In this document: in pieces, positions 53,146 to 63,001 of the stretch
How positions within the stretch are numbered: the stretch's first letter is position 1
Layout of the letters: the number at the start of each line of letters is the position of its first letter
Assembly (NCBI RefSeq): GCF_001426545.1
Contig: NZ_LMEZ01000005.1
Span: forward strand, 1,137 to 65,136
Reading direction: 5' to 3'
Source: Mycobacterium sp. Root135
GTDB lineage: Bacteria > Actinomycetota > Actinomycetes > Mycobacteriales > Mycobacteriaceae
Length of the DNA: 64,000 bases
Program-made: the position numbers and the translations under genes
Notes under the pieces: generated by a model
What the model saw: only the letters and a program-made list of their open reading frames with translations
What the model was told of the DNA's origin: nothing
Database searches by the model: none

Positions 53146-53910
53146 TCAGTGGATCGTCGAAAGGAACGTCTTGGTACGTTCGTTCTTCGGGTTGGCGAAG
53201 AGCTCCTCAGGAGGCGCATCTTCGATGATGCGGCCGGCGTCCATCACGATGATGCGGTCGGCGACCTCGCGGGCGAACCGCATTTCGTGAGTCACCGCCA
53301 CCATGGTCATGTCGTCACGCGCGAGTTCGCGCATCACCTCGAGCACCTCGCCGACCATCTCGACGTCCAGCGCGCTGGTGGGTTCGTCGAACAGCATCAC
53401 CTTTGGGCGCATGGCCAGTGCCCGTGCGATCGCGACGCGCTGCTGTTGCCCACCGGAGAGCTGGCTCGGACGCGATTCGGCCTTGTCCGACAACCCAACT
53501 CGTTCCAAGAGCGCGACGGCGTTCTTGCGTGCCTCGTCCTTTGACTGGCCGAGCACCCGAACCGGGCCGTTCCACACGTTTTCCAGCGCCGTCATGTGCG
53601 GAAACAGGTTGAAATGCTGGAAGACGAAGCCGATCTCACGTCGTCTGCGGGCGAGCTCGGTGGTGCCGATCTTCTTGCCGTGCGCGCCGTGCGCGATGGA
53701 CACGCCCCCGACGAGAACCTCCCCGCTGGACAGTTCTTCGAGGTGGTTGATGGAGCGCAGCAGCGTGGTCTTTCCCGCTCCCGACGGTCCGATCAGCACC
53801 ACGACCTGGCCGCGCTCGACGTCGAGGTTGACCTCGTTGAGTACCCGCTTGCCCCCGAGCACGCAGCAGGCGTCGCGCACCGACACGATCGGTTCGGTGG
53901 TGGTGGTCAT
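53146..53910 (-). CDS. Polar amino-acid ABC transporter ATPase
   Basis: A 254-residue ATPase of the GlnQ/HisP group. Walker [22 protein letters not shown] (residues about 38-58), Q-loop [18 protein letters not shown], signature [16 protein letters not shown] (about 155), Walker [18 protein letters not shown]-loop [18 protein letters not shown] 53910 overlaps the permease stop by 4 nt. It energises uptake through the permease and the binding lipoprotein just upstream. 50 nt to the GGT gene. Confidence 0.93.
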   Translation of the reverse strand: MTTTTEPIVSVRDACCVLGGKRVLNEVNLDVERGQVVVLIGPSGAGKTTLLRSINHLEELSSGEVLVGGVSIAHGAHGKKIGTTELARRRREIGFVFQHFNLFPHMTALENVWNGPVRVLGQSKDEARKNAVALLERVGLSDKAESRPSQLSGGQQQRVAIARALAMRPKVMLFDEPTSALDVEMVGEVLEVMRELARDDMTMVAVTHEMRFAREVADRIIVMDAGRIIEDAPPEELFANPKNERTKTFLSTIH

Positions 53911-54701
53911 CGAGCCCCCTCTTCTTGCAGCGTTGCGCTGGCCGCCGCGCGCCGGGCGCCGAGCAGCCGAGACGTGATGGGTACGCGCTGTTCGATGCCG
54001 AGCTGTCGGGCCAGCCTGTTCTCGATCCATGCCTGGATGAAGGTCCAGATCGTGGTCAGGGCAAGGTAATAGATCGCTGCGACGATGAAGATCTCGAAGG
54101 TGTGAAACGTCGCCGAGCTGATCGACTGGGTGACCAGGAACATCTCGCTGACGCCGATCACCGACAGCACCGACGTGGTCTTCATCATGCCGTTGAACGA
54201 ATTGCCCAACGGCGGGACCATGACGCGCAGCGACTGCGGCACGATGATCCACCGCATCAACCTGCCAGGTGTCATGCCCAGCGAAGCGGCCGCCTCGAAC
54301 TGGCCCTTCGGCACCGAATCCAAACCGGCTCTGATGATTTCAGCGATGTAGGCGCTTTCGTTGACCATCAGTCCGATGATGGCGGCCTGGACGGCGGCCT
54401 TCACCGACAACCCAAGCAACGAGGCGTCGTTGAACTGGTAGATGCCGACCGCCGCGAAGCCGGTGTAGATGATGACGAGTTGCACGAGCAGGGGCGTGCC
54501 GCGGATCACCCAGATGTACACGCTGGCACACGAGCGCACCACGGCGTACTGCGAGCGCCGCATCAGCGCCACCACCAGGCCCAGAAGGATCGCCAAAATC
54601 ATTGCCACCAGGGAGATCCCGATGGTCAGGCCGAGCCCCTTGAGGAACGCGTCACTCGGGGCGAACAGCGACTTCCAAAAGAATTGCCAGTCGAATTGCA
54701 T
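53907..54701 (-). CDS. Polar amino-acid ABC transporter permease
   Basis: A 264-residue inner-membrane permease of the HisM/GlnP type with about five helices. [37 protein letters not shown] (about 40-76) is the family entry; the EAA loop is [43 protein letters not shown] (about 137-180), which contacts the ATPase. The single permease suggests a homodimer. Coupled to the ATPase gene; 3 nt after the binding-protein gene. Confidence 0.92.
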   Translation of the reverse strand: MQFDWQFFWKSLFAPSDAFLKGLGLTIGISLVAMILAILLGLVVALMRRSQYAVVRSCASVYIWVIRGTPLLVQLVIIYTGFAAVGIYQFNDASLLGLSVKAAVQAAIIGLMVNESAYIAEIIRAGLDSVPKGQFEAAASLGMTPGRLMRWIIVPQSLRVMVPPLGNSFNGMMKTTSVLSVIGVSEMFLVTQSISSATFHTFEIFIVAAIYYLALTTIWTFIQAWIENRLARQLGIEQRVPITSRLLGARRAAASATLQEEGAR

Positions 54702-54704
54702 GGG

Positions 54705-55547
54705 CTACTTCTGAATGCTCAGGTCGGACATGCCCCACTCGCCGAGAATCTTGGCGTAGGTGCCGTTGCTCTCCAGCGTCGACAGCGCAGCTGCGATGGC
54801 GTCGTGGAGTTGCGTGTCGTCCTTGCGGGTGGCGGCGCCGATGTTGATGGTGCCGAAGGGTTGTCCGACGGTCTTGATCTTGGCACCGGTCTTGGTCTCG
54901 TAGTAGCCCAGCGTCTCGGCGGTGTCCATGAAGGCGTCGACCTGGCCGTTCTGCAGCTGCTGCAGGGACACGTCGGCCTGGTTGCTCCGGTTCACGTCGA
55001 CCGGGGGTTTTCCTGCGGCGGTGCACTTGTCGGACTGTTCCATGGTCAGCGCCTCCGCCGTCGTCGCCACGGCGACCATGACCTTCTTGCCGCACAAGCT
55101 GTCGTCGAGACCCGTGACGGCGGCCGGCTTCTCCTCCGAGACGGCAATGCCGGTGCCCGACTTGACGTAGGGGACGAAGTCCACGACCTTCTCCCGCTCG
55201 GGCTTGATGTAGAGCTGCGCCATGATGACGTCGCACTGCTTGGCCTGCAGGGTGGGGATGACCGTGGCGAACGACGACTGGACGAAGTCGGACTTGAGCC
55301 CCATCTCGGCGGCCAGCGCCTTACCGAGGTCGACCTCGCTGCCGACGAGCTCGCCCGATTCGTCGTGGTAGACGTTGGGCGGCGTGCCGTCGTTGGGCGC
55401 GCAGATCTTCAGCGTGCCTGCCTCCAAGATGGCCGGGGGTGCTACCTTCGCGGGCCCACTCGGCTCCGGCGCGGCGGTGTCCGACGACGAACAGGCGACG
55501 AGCGGCAGGGCCGCCGCCGCGAGTACGGCAAAGAGTGCTTTCTTCAA
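54705..55547 (-). CDS. Amino-acid-binding lipoprotein (ABC substrate-binding protein)
   Basis: A 280-residue cluster 3 binding protein. Lipoprotein signal with lipobox LPLVAC-S (Cys at about 19); then LKICAPNDGTPPNVYHDESGELVGSEVDLGKALAAEMG (about 46-85), CDVIMAQLYIKPEREKVVDFVPYV (about 103-126) and the C-terminal ALSTLESNGTYAKILGEWGM. The Asp-rich pocket segments (SFATVIPTL, DTAETLGYY) fit polar amino acids or amino acid derivatives. TTG 55547 has a strong GGAGG at 4 nt. First gene of the importer/GGT/YoaK operon; two palindromes lie upstream. Confidence 0.92.
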   Translation of the reverse strand: MKKALFAVLAAAALPLVACSSSDTAAPEPSGPAKVAPPAILEAGTLKICAPNDGTPPNVYHDESGELVGSEVDLGKALAAEMGLKSDFVQSSFATVIPTLQAKQCDVIMAQLYIKPEREKVVDFVPYVKSGTGIAVSEEKPAAVTGLDDSLCGKKVMVAVATTAEALTMEQSDKCTAAGKPPVDVNRSNQADVSLQQLQNGQVDAFMDTAETLGYYETKTGAKIKTVGQPFGTINIGAATRKDDTQLHDAIAAALSTLESNGTYAKILGEWGMSDLSIQK

Positions 55548-55572
55548 GATTCCTCCAAGGGTCGGCGCCGCA

Positions 55573-55613
55573 GGGTGACGTCGATCACCCGGTGGCCTAT
55601 CGAACGATAGGCC
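55573..55613. promoter_or_regulatory. Two inverted repeats before the importer operon
   Basis: GGCCTATCGAACGATAGGCC (55594-55613) is a perfect 20-bp palindrome of 9-bp arms and an AA centre, a TetR-type operator, 34-46 nt upstream of the binding-protein start. Beside it GGGTGA (55573-55578) and TCACCC (55585-55590) flank CGTCGA, an independent short inverted repeat. Probable targets of the adjacent TetR and possibly of the GntR regulator. Confidence 0.65.
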
Positions 55614-55682
55614 AGAAATGGCCGTTGTGCGACCTTTGCGGGAATCTTTAACACGGCCGTCACGAGGGACGCCGAGACGGCG

Positions 55683-56360
55683 TCAGCCCGCAGTTGACAC
55701 TTCGAGGTCGCGCAAGCGCCTGCGCGTCACGTCCTGGATCGTCGCCAAGCGGGACTGGTCGACCAGGAGCGACCGGACGACGAAGTCAGCCGCCTGGAGT
55801 GGTCGCTCCTCACGCATGCGTCCCGACGGACCGCCCTGTTCACGCAGCGTTTCGAAGAGCACGCCGTTGATCGCACGCTGCACGAAGCTCGGTTCGAAAG
55901 ACACGAACTCACCATCGACGCATCCACCGCCGACGACACGTTCGAGTTGCTCGTGGAAGAGCGCGATGCCCTCTCGCTCGTCGGCGAATTCGTCGAGTGC
56001 GAGCACGGCGTCCTGATACAGCCCGCGCGCGTCGAACGGTTGCGCCAGGATCTCCCGCACGTCACACGCGATGGCCAGGTGCAGCTTCTCGGCCCAGGTC
56101 GACTGTTCGGCAAGCCGCTGATTCATGCGGTCGATCGACGGTCCGAGGTCCATCTCCACGAGCGCGCGAAAGACCTCGTGCTTGGCCTGGAAGTGATGGA
56201 ACAGCGACGGTTGACGGATCTGCACCGCTTCGGCGATGTCACGCGTCGACGTGCCGAAGTATCCCCGCTGAGCGAACAGGACGGAGGCCGCCACCAGAAT
56301 CCGGCCCCTCGTCGAGGTCCAGTCGACCGGCTTCGGCTGCAAACCCTGCCCGTATTTCAC
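55683..56360 (-). CDS. TetR-family regulator of the importer operon
   Basis: A 225-residue regulator. Helix-turn-helix: RGRILVAASVLFAQRGYFGTSTRDIAEAVQIRQPSLFHHFQAKHEVFRALVE (residues about 18-69); the rest is a helical ligand domain. It is upstream of and in the same direction as the importer operon (135-nt gap), which holds a perfect 20-bp palindrome. GTG 56360 (VKYGQGLQPKP) is preferred; the frame to ATG 56378 adds only six residues. Ligand unknown. Confidence 0.85.
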   Translation of the reverse strand: MKYGQGLQPKPVDWTSTRGRILVAASVLFAQRGYFGTSTRDIAEAVQIRQPSLFHHFQAKHEVFRALVEMDLGPSIDRMNQRLAEQSTWAEKLHLAIACDVREILAQPFDARGLYQDAVLALDEFADEREGIALFHEQLERVVGGGCVDGEFVSFEPSFVQRAINGVLFETLREQGGPSGRMREERPLQAADFVVRSLLVDQSRLATIQDVTRRRLRDLEVSTAG

Positions 56361-56421
56361 GGTCCCACTGTGACACACGTCCCTGTGCGGGAGGTGTCCC
56401 GCAGCCGAAAACCGAAGCAGC

Positions 56422-56880
56422 CTAGGGGGTTCGGTTCTCCCTGGCCGCCACGGAACCGGGTGGGTCGTCGATGCCGATCTCGTCGCAGATCGGCGGGATC
56501 GGAAACAGCACGCCGCGCGGACTGCAGAACGGGTGCGGCGCAGGCGGCGGGGGTGGCGGAGGTGCCACCACGGGGGGAAGCGGCGCGGCCGGGTGGGGCG
56601 GCCCGGACCACGGGTACATCACGTTGGTGGTCACGTCGGCGATTCCCTCGGAATTCCAGTACCAGTCATGGCACACGTTCCAGTCCCAGCCCAGGACCTG
56701 GCTGCCGGGCGGCAGCGGATCACCGGGACACCAGTGGGTGCAGGTCATTCCGCCCGGACAGTTCCCGCCGCTGTAACTGGGTCCGTCGGCCGACGCCGTC
56801 CCGACGCCGACCGCCGACCCGCCTGCGGCCACCGTCCCTGCCACGGCGAGCGCCATCGCGAAGTTCCCGAGCCGGTTCAC
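56422..56880 (-). CDS. Secreted Pro-rich mycobacterial protein
   Basis: A 152-residue exported protein. GTG 56880 begins VNRLGNFAMALAVAGTVAAGG and the signal peptide ends near GVGTASA-DG. The mature part has six cysteines (CPGGMTCTHWCPGD, VCHDW, HPFC, PICD) and a poly-Pro run (VAPPPPPPPAPHP) followed by FCSPRGVLFPIPPICDEIGIDDPPG. Such small Cys/Trp/Pro-rich secreted proteins are common in mycobacteria and lack a known role. The longer frame to ATG 56988 would add an unstructured His/Asp-rich stretch and is less likely. Confidence 0.75.
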   Translation of the reverse strand: MNRLGNFAMALAVAGTVAAGGSAVGVGTASADGPSYSGGNCPGGMTCTHWCPGDPLPPGSQVLGWDWNVCHDWYWNSEGIADVTTNVMYPWSGPPHPAAPLPPVVAPPPPPPPAPHPFCSPRGVLFPIPPICDEIGIDDPPGSVAARENRTP

Positions 56881-57054
56881 GAGATCGCGGCTAACCGCGG
56901 GGAAAGAGGCGCAGTGCTCATCGTCGTAGGACCCGTCGTCGTCCCCGCACTGGCCACCGTGGTGTCTGCGAGGTGCTGGATATGCCACGGTGAGTGCACA
57001 CCGTCATATCGGCTACCGATCCCAAGTACTACGACTTCGACCGCAGTCGTGCGG

Positions 57055-58065
57055 TCAGCTCGGCGACACCGACACCACGACCTTGTCGCCGTGGCGCTCG
57101 GCGGCCGACCGGAACGCCTTGGCCGCCTCGGTCAGCGGGTGACGCTCGGTGACCAGCAGGTCCAGGTCGATCCCGTCGCCGGCAAGTGCGATTGCCCGCG
57201 GATAGGTGTCGTTCATGCGTCGCACCATCGCGAACGTCAGCCCCTTGCGGCGAGCCGGTGCCGCAGGGAACGACGAGTCGTCCCCCGACGGGATCCCCGC
57301 GAGCGCAATCCGAGCACCCGGACGGCTGGCCTCGACGGCGATCGCGATCGCGGCGTCGGTTCCGGCGATCTCCACCACCACGTCGACGCCCCTGCCGCCC
57401 GTCGCGTCGAGAACCTCCTCTGCGCCGTGCTCGTCAGAGAAGGCGGCGTCGGCTCCGCTGCGAAGCGCGGTCGCCCTCCGATGCTCGTGGGGTTCGACGG
57501 CGAACACCCGGGCCGCGCCCTGGCGGCGGGCGACCTGGATCGCCAGCGCTCCGATGGGTCCGGCGCCGACGACGAGGACGTCCGCGCCGGGCCGCACATG
57601 GCTCAGCCCGATCGCGTGGATGGCGACGCCGAGCGGCTCCAGCAACGCTCCCGCGTCGTCACTGACGTCGTCGGGCAAGGGGTGCAGCAGGTGATCCGGC
57701 CAGAGCAGCTGTTCCTGCATGGCGCCGTCAAGTGTGCCGTGGCCGGCGAATTGCACCGTGGGACAGAGGTTCTCGTAACCCATTCGACACAGCTCGCACG
57801 CCCGGCACGGGATCGCCGGGTCGACGGCAACCCGGCGCCCGGCATACGGCCCGGTGATGGCGACGGCCGCGAACTCGTGCCCTGGCACGACGGGGCGCTC
57901 GATGCGGTTCTCCCCGATGCCACCGTCGGTGAACCAGTGCAGGTCGGACCCGCAGATGCCCACCGAGGTGACCGCGAGCAGGGACCACCCCGGCGGGGGA
58001 TCCCCAGGCGGGGGTTCGTCTCCCACACGAAGGTCGCCGACGGCGTGCAGTCGGGCGGCGATCAT
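57055..58065 (-). CDS. Zinc-dependent medium-chain dehydrogenase
   Basis: A 336-residue MDR-family alcohol/polyol dehydrogenase. Catalytic zinc: Cys in SVGICGSDLHWF (about 37) and His-Glu in VVPGHEFAAV (about 62). Structural zinc: four cysteines in CRACELCRMGYENLC (about 88-102). Cofactor loop VVGAGPIGALAIQVARRQGA (about 166). The pattern fits sorbitol/threonine-type dehydrogenases. It lies 13 nt beyond araA in the L-arabinose operon, so it probably oxidises arabinitol or a related sugar (inference). ATG 58065. Confidence 0.85.
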   Translation of the reverse strand: MIAARLHAVGDLRVGDEPPPGDPPPGWSLLAVTSVGICGSDLHWFTDGGIGENRIERPVVPGHEFAAVAITGPYAGRRVAVDPAIPCRACELCRMGYENLCPTVQFAGHGTLDGAMQEQLLWPDHLLHPLPDDVSDDAGALLEPLGVAIHAIGLSHVRPGADVLVVGAGPIGALAIQVARRQGAARVFAVEPHEHRRATALRSGADAAFSDEHGAEEVLDATGGRGVDVVVEIAGTDAAIAIAVEASRPGARIALAGIPSGDDSSFPAAPARRKGLTFAMVRRMNDTYPRAIALAGDGIDLDLLVTERHPLTEAAKAFRSAAERHGDKVVVSVSPS

Positions 58066-58078
58066 CGCGACCGTCCGC

Positions 58079-59590
58079 TCACAGCCCAGCGGCGACGTGG
58101 TGATACACGTCGTTCCACTTGAGTTCGTGCTGGAAGCCCCGCACCGTGGTGGCGGCGTCGATGACCAGGAGTTCGGTGTCGGTCATGGCGGCGAAGTCGT
58201 CGATCGTCTCGGTGCCGACGGCCGTGGACATCACGGTGTGGTGGGGTGCACCGGCCATCAGCCACGCCTCTGCCGAGGTCGACCAGCACGGCAACGGTTC
58301 CCATACCGCACAGGCGACCGGAAGGTTCGGCAATTCGTGGGCCGGCTCGACGACGCGTACTTCGTTGGCGACCAACCGGAATCGCGAACCCATGTCGCAG
58401 ATGCCGATGATGACGGCGTCCGACGGTGCCGCGGTGAAGCGCAACCGGACCGGATCCTCGCGGCCGCCGATACCCAGCGGATGCACCTCGAGGGTGGGCT
58501 TGCCCGCCGCGATGCTGGGGCACACCTCGAGCATGTGAGCACCGAGGATGCGTTCCTGACCTGGTGTCAGGTCGTAGGTGTAGTCCTCCATGAACGAGGT
58601 TCCACCGGGCAACCCCTCGGCCATCACCTTCACGGCGCGCAGCATCATCGAGGTCTTCCAGTCCCCCTCGCCGCCGAAACCGTAACCGTCGGACATCAGG
58701 CGTTGGACGGCAAGGCCCGGCAGCTGCCGGAGGCCACCGAGGTCCTCGAAGTTGGTGGTGAACGCGTGAAAATCACCATCCTGCAGGAACTTCCGCAGAC
58801 CGATCTCAATCTGGGCGCCGTGCCGCAGCGACGCGTGCCGGTCTCCTCCGGGCAGCAGTTCGGCGGCGACCGCGTAGGTGCCCTCGTACTCCCTGACCAG
58901 TTTGTCGACGTCGGCGGGGCGGACCTTCTCGACGTACTCGACCAGGTCGTTGACGCCGTAGGTGTTGACCGAGGCCCCGAAGTGCGCCTCGGCCTCCACC
59001 TTGTCGCCCTCGGTCACGGCGACGCCGCGCATGTTGTCACCGAAGCGGGCGACCTTCATCGTCGACAGCTCGGCGCGACCGAGCGCGGCCCGCGCCCACG
59101 AGCCGATCCGGCGGCGGGTGTTCGGATCGCTGACGTGGCCGGCCACGGTCTTGCGCGGGGTCGACAGGCGCGACTGGATGTAGCCGAATTCGCGGTCGCC
59201 GTGGGCGGCTTGGTTCAGGTTCATGAAGTCCATGTCGATGCTCTGCCATGGCAACTCGACACCGAACTGGGTGTGCAGATGCAGGAGCGGCTTCTGCAGC
59301 GACTTGAGGCCGCGGATCCACATCTTGGCAGGCGAGAAGGTGTGCATCCAGGCGATGACGCCGATGCATTCCTCAGATGTGTTGGCCTCACTCAATATTT
59401 GGGCGATTGCCTCGGAGGTGGTGACGACGGGGAGCCACCGCACCTCCACCGGAATCTCGGAGCTGCCGTCGAGACGATCGGCGATCTGACGCGACTGGTC
59501 AGCGACCTGATCGAGGATGTCCGGTCCGTACAGGGACTGACTGCCCGTGATCAGCCATACCTGGCTGGTGACGAGTCGGGACGCGATCAT
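58079..59590 (-). CDS. araA: L-arabinose isomerase
   Basis: A 503-residue AraA, converting L-arabinose to L-ribulose with Mn2+. N-terminus [54 protein letters not shown] (about 110-138) is the AraA hallmark; metal ligands in [17 protein letters not shown] (about 305), EDYTYDL (about 330), and His residues in HMLEVCPSI (about 350). C-terminal [30 protein letters not shown] is typical. ATG 59590 overlaps araD by 4 nt. Third catabolic gene of the arabinose operon. Confidence 0.97.
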   Translation of the reverse strand: MIASRLVTSQVWLITGSQSLYGPDILDQVADQSRQIADRLDGSSEIPVEVRWLPVVTTSEAIAQILSEANTSEECIGVIAWMHTFSPAKMWIRGLKSLQKPLLHLHTQFGVELPWQSIDMDFMNLNQAAHGDREFGYIQSRLSTPRKTVAGHVSDPNTRRRIGSWARAALGRAELSTMKVARFGDNMRGVAVTEGDKVEAEAHFGASVNTYGVNDLVEYVEKVRPADVDKLVREYEGTYAVAAELLPGGDRHASLRHGAQIEIGLRKFLQDGDFHAFTTNFEDLGGLRQLPGLAVQRLMSDGYGFGGEGDWKTSMMLRAVKVMAEGLPGGTSFMEDYTYDLTPGQERILGAHMLEVCPSIAAGKPTLEVHPLGIGGREDPVRLRFTAAPSDAVIIGICDMGSRFRLVANEVRVVEPAHELPNLPVACAVWEPLPCWSTSAEAWLMAGAPHHTVMSTAVGTETIDDFAAMTDTELLVIDAATTVRGFQHELKWNDVYHHVAAGL

Positions 59591-60300
59591 CGCTGGTTCT
59601 CCTGGGGGGTTGCGGTTGGCGTGTCGGCCTGGCCGTACACGTTCTGGTAGCGCTCGTAGAGCGAGGTCACGTTCGCGGCGTCGATGGGCGAGGTGGTGCC
59701 CAGCTGGCGGCTGATGTGCACGGTGCGCGCGACGTCCTCCACCATGACGGCCGCCTTGACGGCGTCGCGGGCCGTACGGCCGATCGTGAACGGACCGTGG
59801 CTGTGCATAAGGACTGCGGGAGATCTGCTGCCCCGCAACGTCTCCACGATGCCGCGGCCGATCGAGTCGTCGCCGATGAGCGCGAACGGCCCGACCGGAA
59901 CGTCACCACCGAATTCGTCGGCGATCATCGTCAGCACGCATGGGATCGGTTCGCCGCGCGCCGCCCACGCCGTGGCGTAGGTGGAGTGGGTGTGGACGAC
60001 GCCGCCCACCTCGGGCATGTGCCGGTACACGTAGGCGTGCGCCGCGGTGTCCGACGACGGGTTGAGCTCGCCGTCGACCAGGTTTCCGTACAGATCGCAC
60101 ACCACCATGTCGTCGGCGGTCATCGAATCATAGTCCGCGCCTGAGGGTTTGATCACCATGAGATCGCTGTCCGGCACTCTGGCGCTGACGTTGCCCGCGG
60201 TCCAGATGACGAGGTCGTAGCGGGTCAGCTGCGCGTGGAGGTCGCAGACTTCCCGACGCAACTGGGCGATGACGCGGTTGGTCTCTTCAGTGACGGTCAT
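59587..60300 (-). CDS. araD: L-ribulose-5-phosphate 4-epimerase
   Basis: A 237-residue class II aldolase-fold enzyme converting L-ribulose-5-phosphate to D-xylulose-5-phosphate. Zinc histidines in [16 protein letters not shown] (about 96-98) and [16 protein letters not shown] (about 169), with [20 protein letters not shown] (about 32-52) and [18 protein letters not shown] (substrate-binding) in place. Slightly longer C-terminus than in E. coli. Overlaps araA and araB by 4 nt each, so translation is coupled. Confidence 0.96.
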   Translation of the reverse strand: MTVTEETNRVIAQLRREVCDLHAQLTRYDLVIWTAGNVSARVPDSDLMVIKPSGADYDSMTADDMVVCDLYGNLVDGELNPSSDTAAHAYVYRHMPEVGGVVHTHSTYATAWAARGEPIPCVLTMIADEFGGDVPVGPFALIGDDSIGRGIVETLRGSRSPAVLMHSHGPFTIGRTARDAVKAAVMVEDVARTVHISRQLGTTSPIDAANVTSLYERYQNVYGQADTPTATPQENQR

Positions 60301-61976
60301 CGTGCAGCCCCCACCGCGTCGAGCGAGCCGATGCGACGCAGGCGGCGCATCATGTCGTTGCCTCGGCCGAACCAGTCGTACAGCGTGACGTATTCGCGGT
60401 ACAGCTGGTCGTAGAGTTCGACGTTCTCCGGAATCGGGGTGTAGGCGTTGCGCACTCGTTTACCCATCTGTTTGGCGGCGGCGCGGACGTCGGTGAACGC
60501 GCCGGCGGCGGTGGCGGCGTGGATCGCCGAGCCGAGGGCCGGCGCCTGCGTCGAGGGCACCGTGGACAGCGGCAGCCCGACGACGTCGGCGTAGATCTGC
60601 ATCATGAGCTGGTTCTTCAGCAGGCCACCGGCGACCACCAGCTCGGTTACCGGGACCCCGCAGTCGACGAACGTCTCGACGATCATCCTGGTCCCAAATG
60701 CGGTGGCCTCCAACAAGGCCCGGTACGTGTCGACCGCGGTCGTCTCGAGCGTCTGTCCGACGATCACGCCCGACAGTTCGTGGTCGACGAGCACCGAGCG
60801 GTTGCCGCTGTGCCAGTCGAGGGCCACCAGACCGTGTTCGCCGATGCGCTGGCTGCTGGCCAGCTCGGTCAGGTGCTCGTGCAGCGACTGGCCGCGGTTG
60901 CGGGCCTCGACCTCGTACCGCTCCGGCACGCAGTTCTTGATGAACCAGGCGAAGATGTCGCCGACCCCGGATTGACCGGCTTCGTATCCCCAACTGCCCT
61001 CGAGGATTCCGCCGTCGACTGCGCCACACATGCCCGGTACGTCTCGCAGCACGTCGGAGTTCATCACGTGACAGGTCGACGTGCCGATGATCGCCACCAT
61101 CTGCCCGTTGTCGAGCGCGTCGGCCGCCGCGACCGTCACGTGGGCGTCGACGTTCCCGACGGCGACGGGGATGCCCTCGGGAAGGCCCGTCCACCCGGCG
61201 GCCTCGGCGGTGAGTGTGCCTGCCGCCTCGCCCAACTGGCCGATCGGTTGGTCGAGTTTGTCGGTCACGAAGCCGGCGAAGTCGGGGTTGAGTTCGGCGA
61301 GGAACTCGGCCGACGGGTACCGCCCGTCCTGCCGGATTCCCTTGTACCCGGCGGTGCACGCGTTGCGGACGTAAGAGCCGCACAGCTGCCAGACGATCCA
61401 GTCCGCGGCCTCGACGAAGCGGTCCATCCTCGCGTAGACCTGCGGGTCGTCCTCCAGGATCTCCAGGGCCTTGGCGAATTCCCATTCACTCGAGATCAGA
61501 CCGCCGTAGCGCGGCAGCCAGCTCTCGCCCCGTTGTGCCGCAAGGGCGTTGATGCGGTCGGCCTGCGGTTGTGGCGAATGGTGGCGCCACAGCTTGCCGT
61601 AGGCGTGCGGCCGGTCGGCGTACTCGGGCAGCTCGCATAGCGGCGTGCCGTCGGCGAGCACCGGAACCATCGTGCAGGCGGTGAAGTCGGTGCCGATCCC
61701 GATCACGTCACGGGGGTCGACGCCGGCCTTCTCGACGGCGGCGGGAACGGCGGTGCGCAGCACCTCGACGTAGTCCGCGGGAACCTGAAGTGCCCACTGG
61801 TGCGGCAGTCGACGGTCGTCACCGGGCAATGTCTCGGAGACGACGCCGTGGGGGTAGACGTGTTCGGCTTGGGCCAGCTCCTGACCGTCGCTGACGCGGA
61901 CCACCACCGCGCGTCCGGACAGGGTGCCGAAATCGACTCCCACCGTATATTTTTCGGCGGTTTCCTCGCCTGTCAT
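60297..61976 (-). CDS. araB: L-ribulokinase
   Basis: A 559-residue FGGY kinase phosphorylating L-ribulose. GVDFGTLSGRAVVVRV (residues about 9-24) is the ATP loop; IGIGTDFTACTMVPV (about 90) and QPQADRINALAAQRGESWL are AraB marks; WIVWQLCGSYVRNACTAGYKG (about 193) and GIPVAVGNVDAHVTVAAADALDNGQMVAIIGTSTCHV (about 268-305) fit the catalytic core; ELVVAGGLLKNQLMMQIYADVVGLPLS is the C-terminal phosphate segment. Coupled to the LacI gene by a 4-nt overlap. Confidence 0.96.
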   Translation of the reverse strand: MTGEETAEKYTVGVDFGTLSGRAVVVRVSDGQELAQAEHVYPHGVVSETLPGDDRRLPHQWALQVPADYVEVLRTAVPAAVEKAGVDPRDVIGIGTDFTACTMVPVLADGTPLCELPEYADRPHAYGKLWRHHSPQPQADRINALAAQRGESWLPRYGGLISSEWEFAKALEILEDDPQVYARMDRFVEAADWIVWQLCGSYVRNACTAGYKGIRQDGRYPSAEFLAELNPDFAGFVTDKLDQPIGQLGEAAGTLTAEAAGWTGLPEGIPVAVGNVDAHVTVAAADALDNGQMVAIIGTSTCHVMNSDVLRDVPGMCGAVDGGILEGSWGYEAGQSGVGDIFAWFIKNCVPERYEVEARNRGQSLHEHLTELASSQRIGEHGLVALDWHSGNRSVLVDHELSGVIVGQTLETTAVDTYRALLEATAFGTRMIVETFVDCGVPVTELVVAGGLLKNQLMMQIYADVVGLPLSTVPSTQAPALGSAIHAATAAGAFTDVRAAAKQMGKRVRNAYTPIPENVELYDQLYREYVTLYDWFGRGNDMMRRLRRIGSLDAVGAAR

Positions 61977-63001
61977 CGGTTCTCCTCGTACGTTGCCGTG
62001 CTGTCACGGACGATCAATTCGGGGGGGAGCAGTGGGACGTTCGTGGTCGACCCGTCCAGGGTGGCGGTGACCAGGTCGATGGCTCTGCGACCGATCGCCT
62101 GAAAGTCCTGGCGCACCGTGGTCAGCGACGGATTGAGATACCCGGCTTCCGGGATGTCGTCGAACCCGACGACGCTGACGTCCCGTGGCACCACGAGGCC
62201 CGCCTCGGCGAAGGCGTGCAACACCCCGATGGCCATCTGGTCGTTCGCGACGAAGACCGCGGACGTCTCACCGCGCCGGGCCATTTCGCGTCCAATCTCA
62301 TAGCCGCGCGCGGGGGTCCAGTCCCCCTCCCACGGCTCTCGAACCTGGAGTCCGGCACCGCGCATGGCCTCTTCGTAGCCCGCGCGGCGGCCCTTCGCCT
62401 CGGTGTAGCTCAGCGGGCCGAGGACGTGGTCGATCTCTCGATGGCCAAGATCGATCAGGTGTTGGGTGGCCTGGCGGGCGCCGTCGATCTGGTCGACGCC
62501 CACGCTGAGACCCCGCCCGGAGAGGTCGCCCTCCACCACGATCAGCGGGAGGCCCGGGTCGGCGGAGTGCACCACCGCCAGCGCTTCCTCCTGCGCGGCG
62601 ATCATCACGATCGCCTCGACCGCTTGGCGCGCAAGGTAATCCAGCGCTCCGGCCAGTTCCTCGACGGTCACCTCGGACAACGGCACCAGGCTGGAGAAGT
62701 AGCCGGCGCCGCGCGCGGCCTCCTGCACGGATCGCTGGATGCTGGACGGACCGTAGAGCGCACTGTTCGTGCCGACGATGCCGATGATCCCGGAACGGCG
62801 GGTCACCAGCGCACGCGCAGCGGTGTTCGGTCGGTAGCCGAGTTCGTCGATCGCCTGCTGGACACGTGCCTTGGTTGTCGGCCGAATGCTGGCCGAACCG
62901 TTGATCACTCGAGAGACGGTCTGATGGCTGACGCCGGCCAGCCGTGCCACGTCGGCCATCACCGGTTTCGGTGCCGCGGGCTGCAAGTGCTGACTGCTCA
63001 T
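61973..63001 (-). CDS. LacI-family regulator of the arabinose operon
   Basis: A 342-residue repressor. Helix-turn-helix plus hinge VMADVARLAGVSHQTVSRVINGSASIRPTTKARVQQAIDELGYRPNTAARAL (residues about 14-65) and a sugar-binding domain (GIIGIVGTNSALYGPSS, IAAQEEALAVV, VFVANDQMAIGVLHAFAEAGL, DVSVVGFDDIPEAGYLNPSLTTVRQDF). It lies between the permease and araB, overlapping both by 4 nt, so it is made from the operon it presumably controls. No operator is visible inside the window; it should lie upstream of the permease operon's promoter, outside the window. Confidence 0.9.
   Translation of the reverse strand: MSSQHLQPAAPKPVMADVARLAGVSHQTVSRVINGSASIRPTTKARVQQAIDELGYRPNTAARALVTRRSGIIGIVGTNSALYGPSSIQRSVQEAARGAGYFSSLVPLSEVTVEELAGALDYLARQAVEAIVMIAAQEEALAVVHSADPGLPLIVVEGDLSGRGLSVGVDQIDGARQATQHLIDLGHREIDHVLGPLSYTEAKGRRAGYEEAMRGAGLQVREPWEGDWTPARGYEIGREMARRGETSAVFVANDQMAIGVLHAFAEAGLVVPRDVSVVGFDDIPEAGYLNPSLTTVRQDFQAIGRRAIDLVTATLDGSTTNVPLLPPELIVRDSTATYEENR

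Noticed and set aside
57854..59650. A 598-residue plus-strand ORF
   Set aside because: Antisense to araA and the zinc dehydrogenase, no family pattern.
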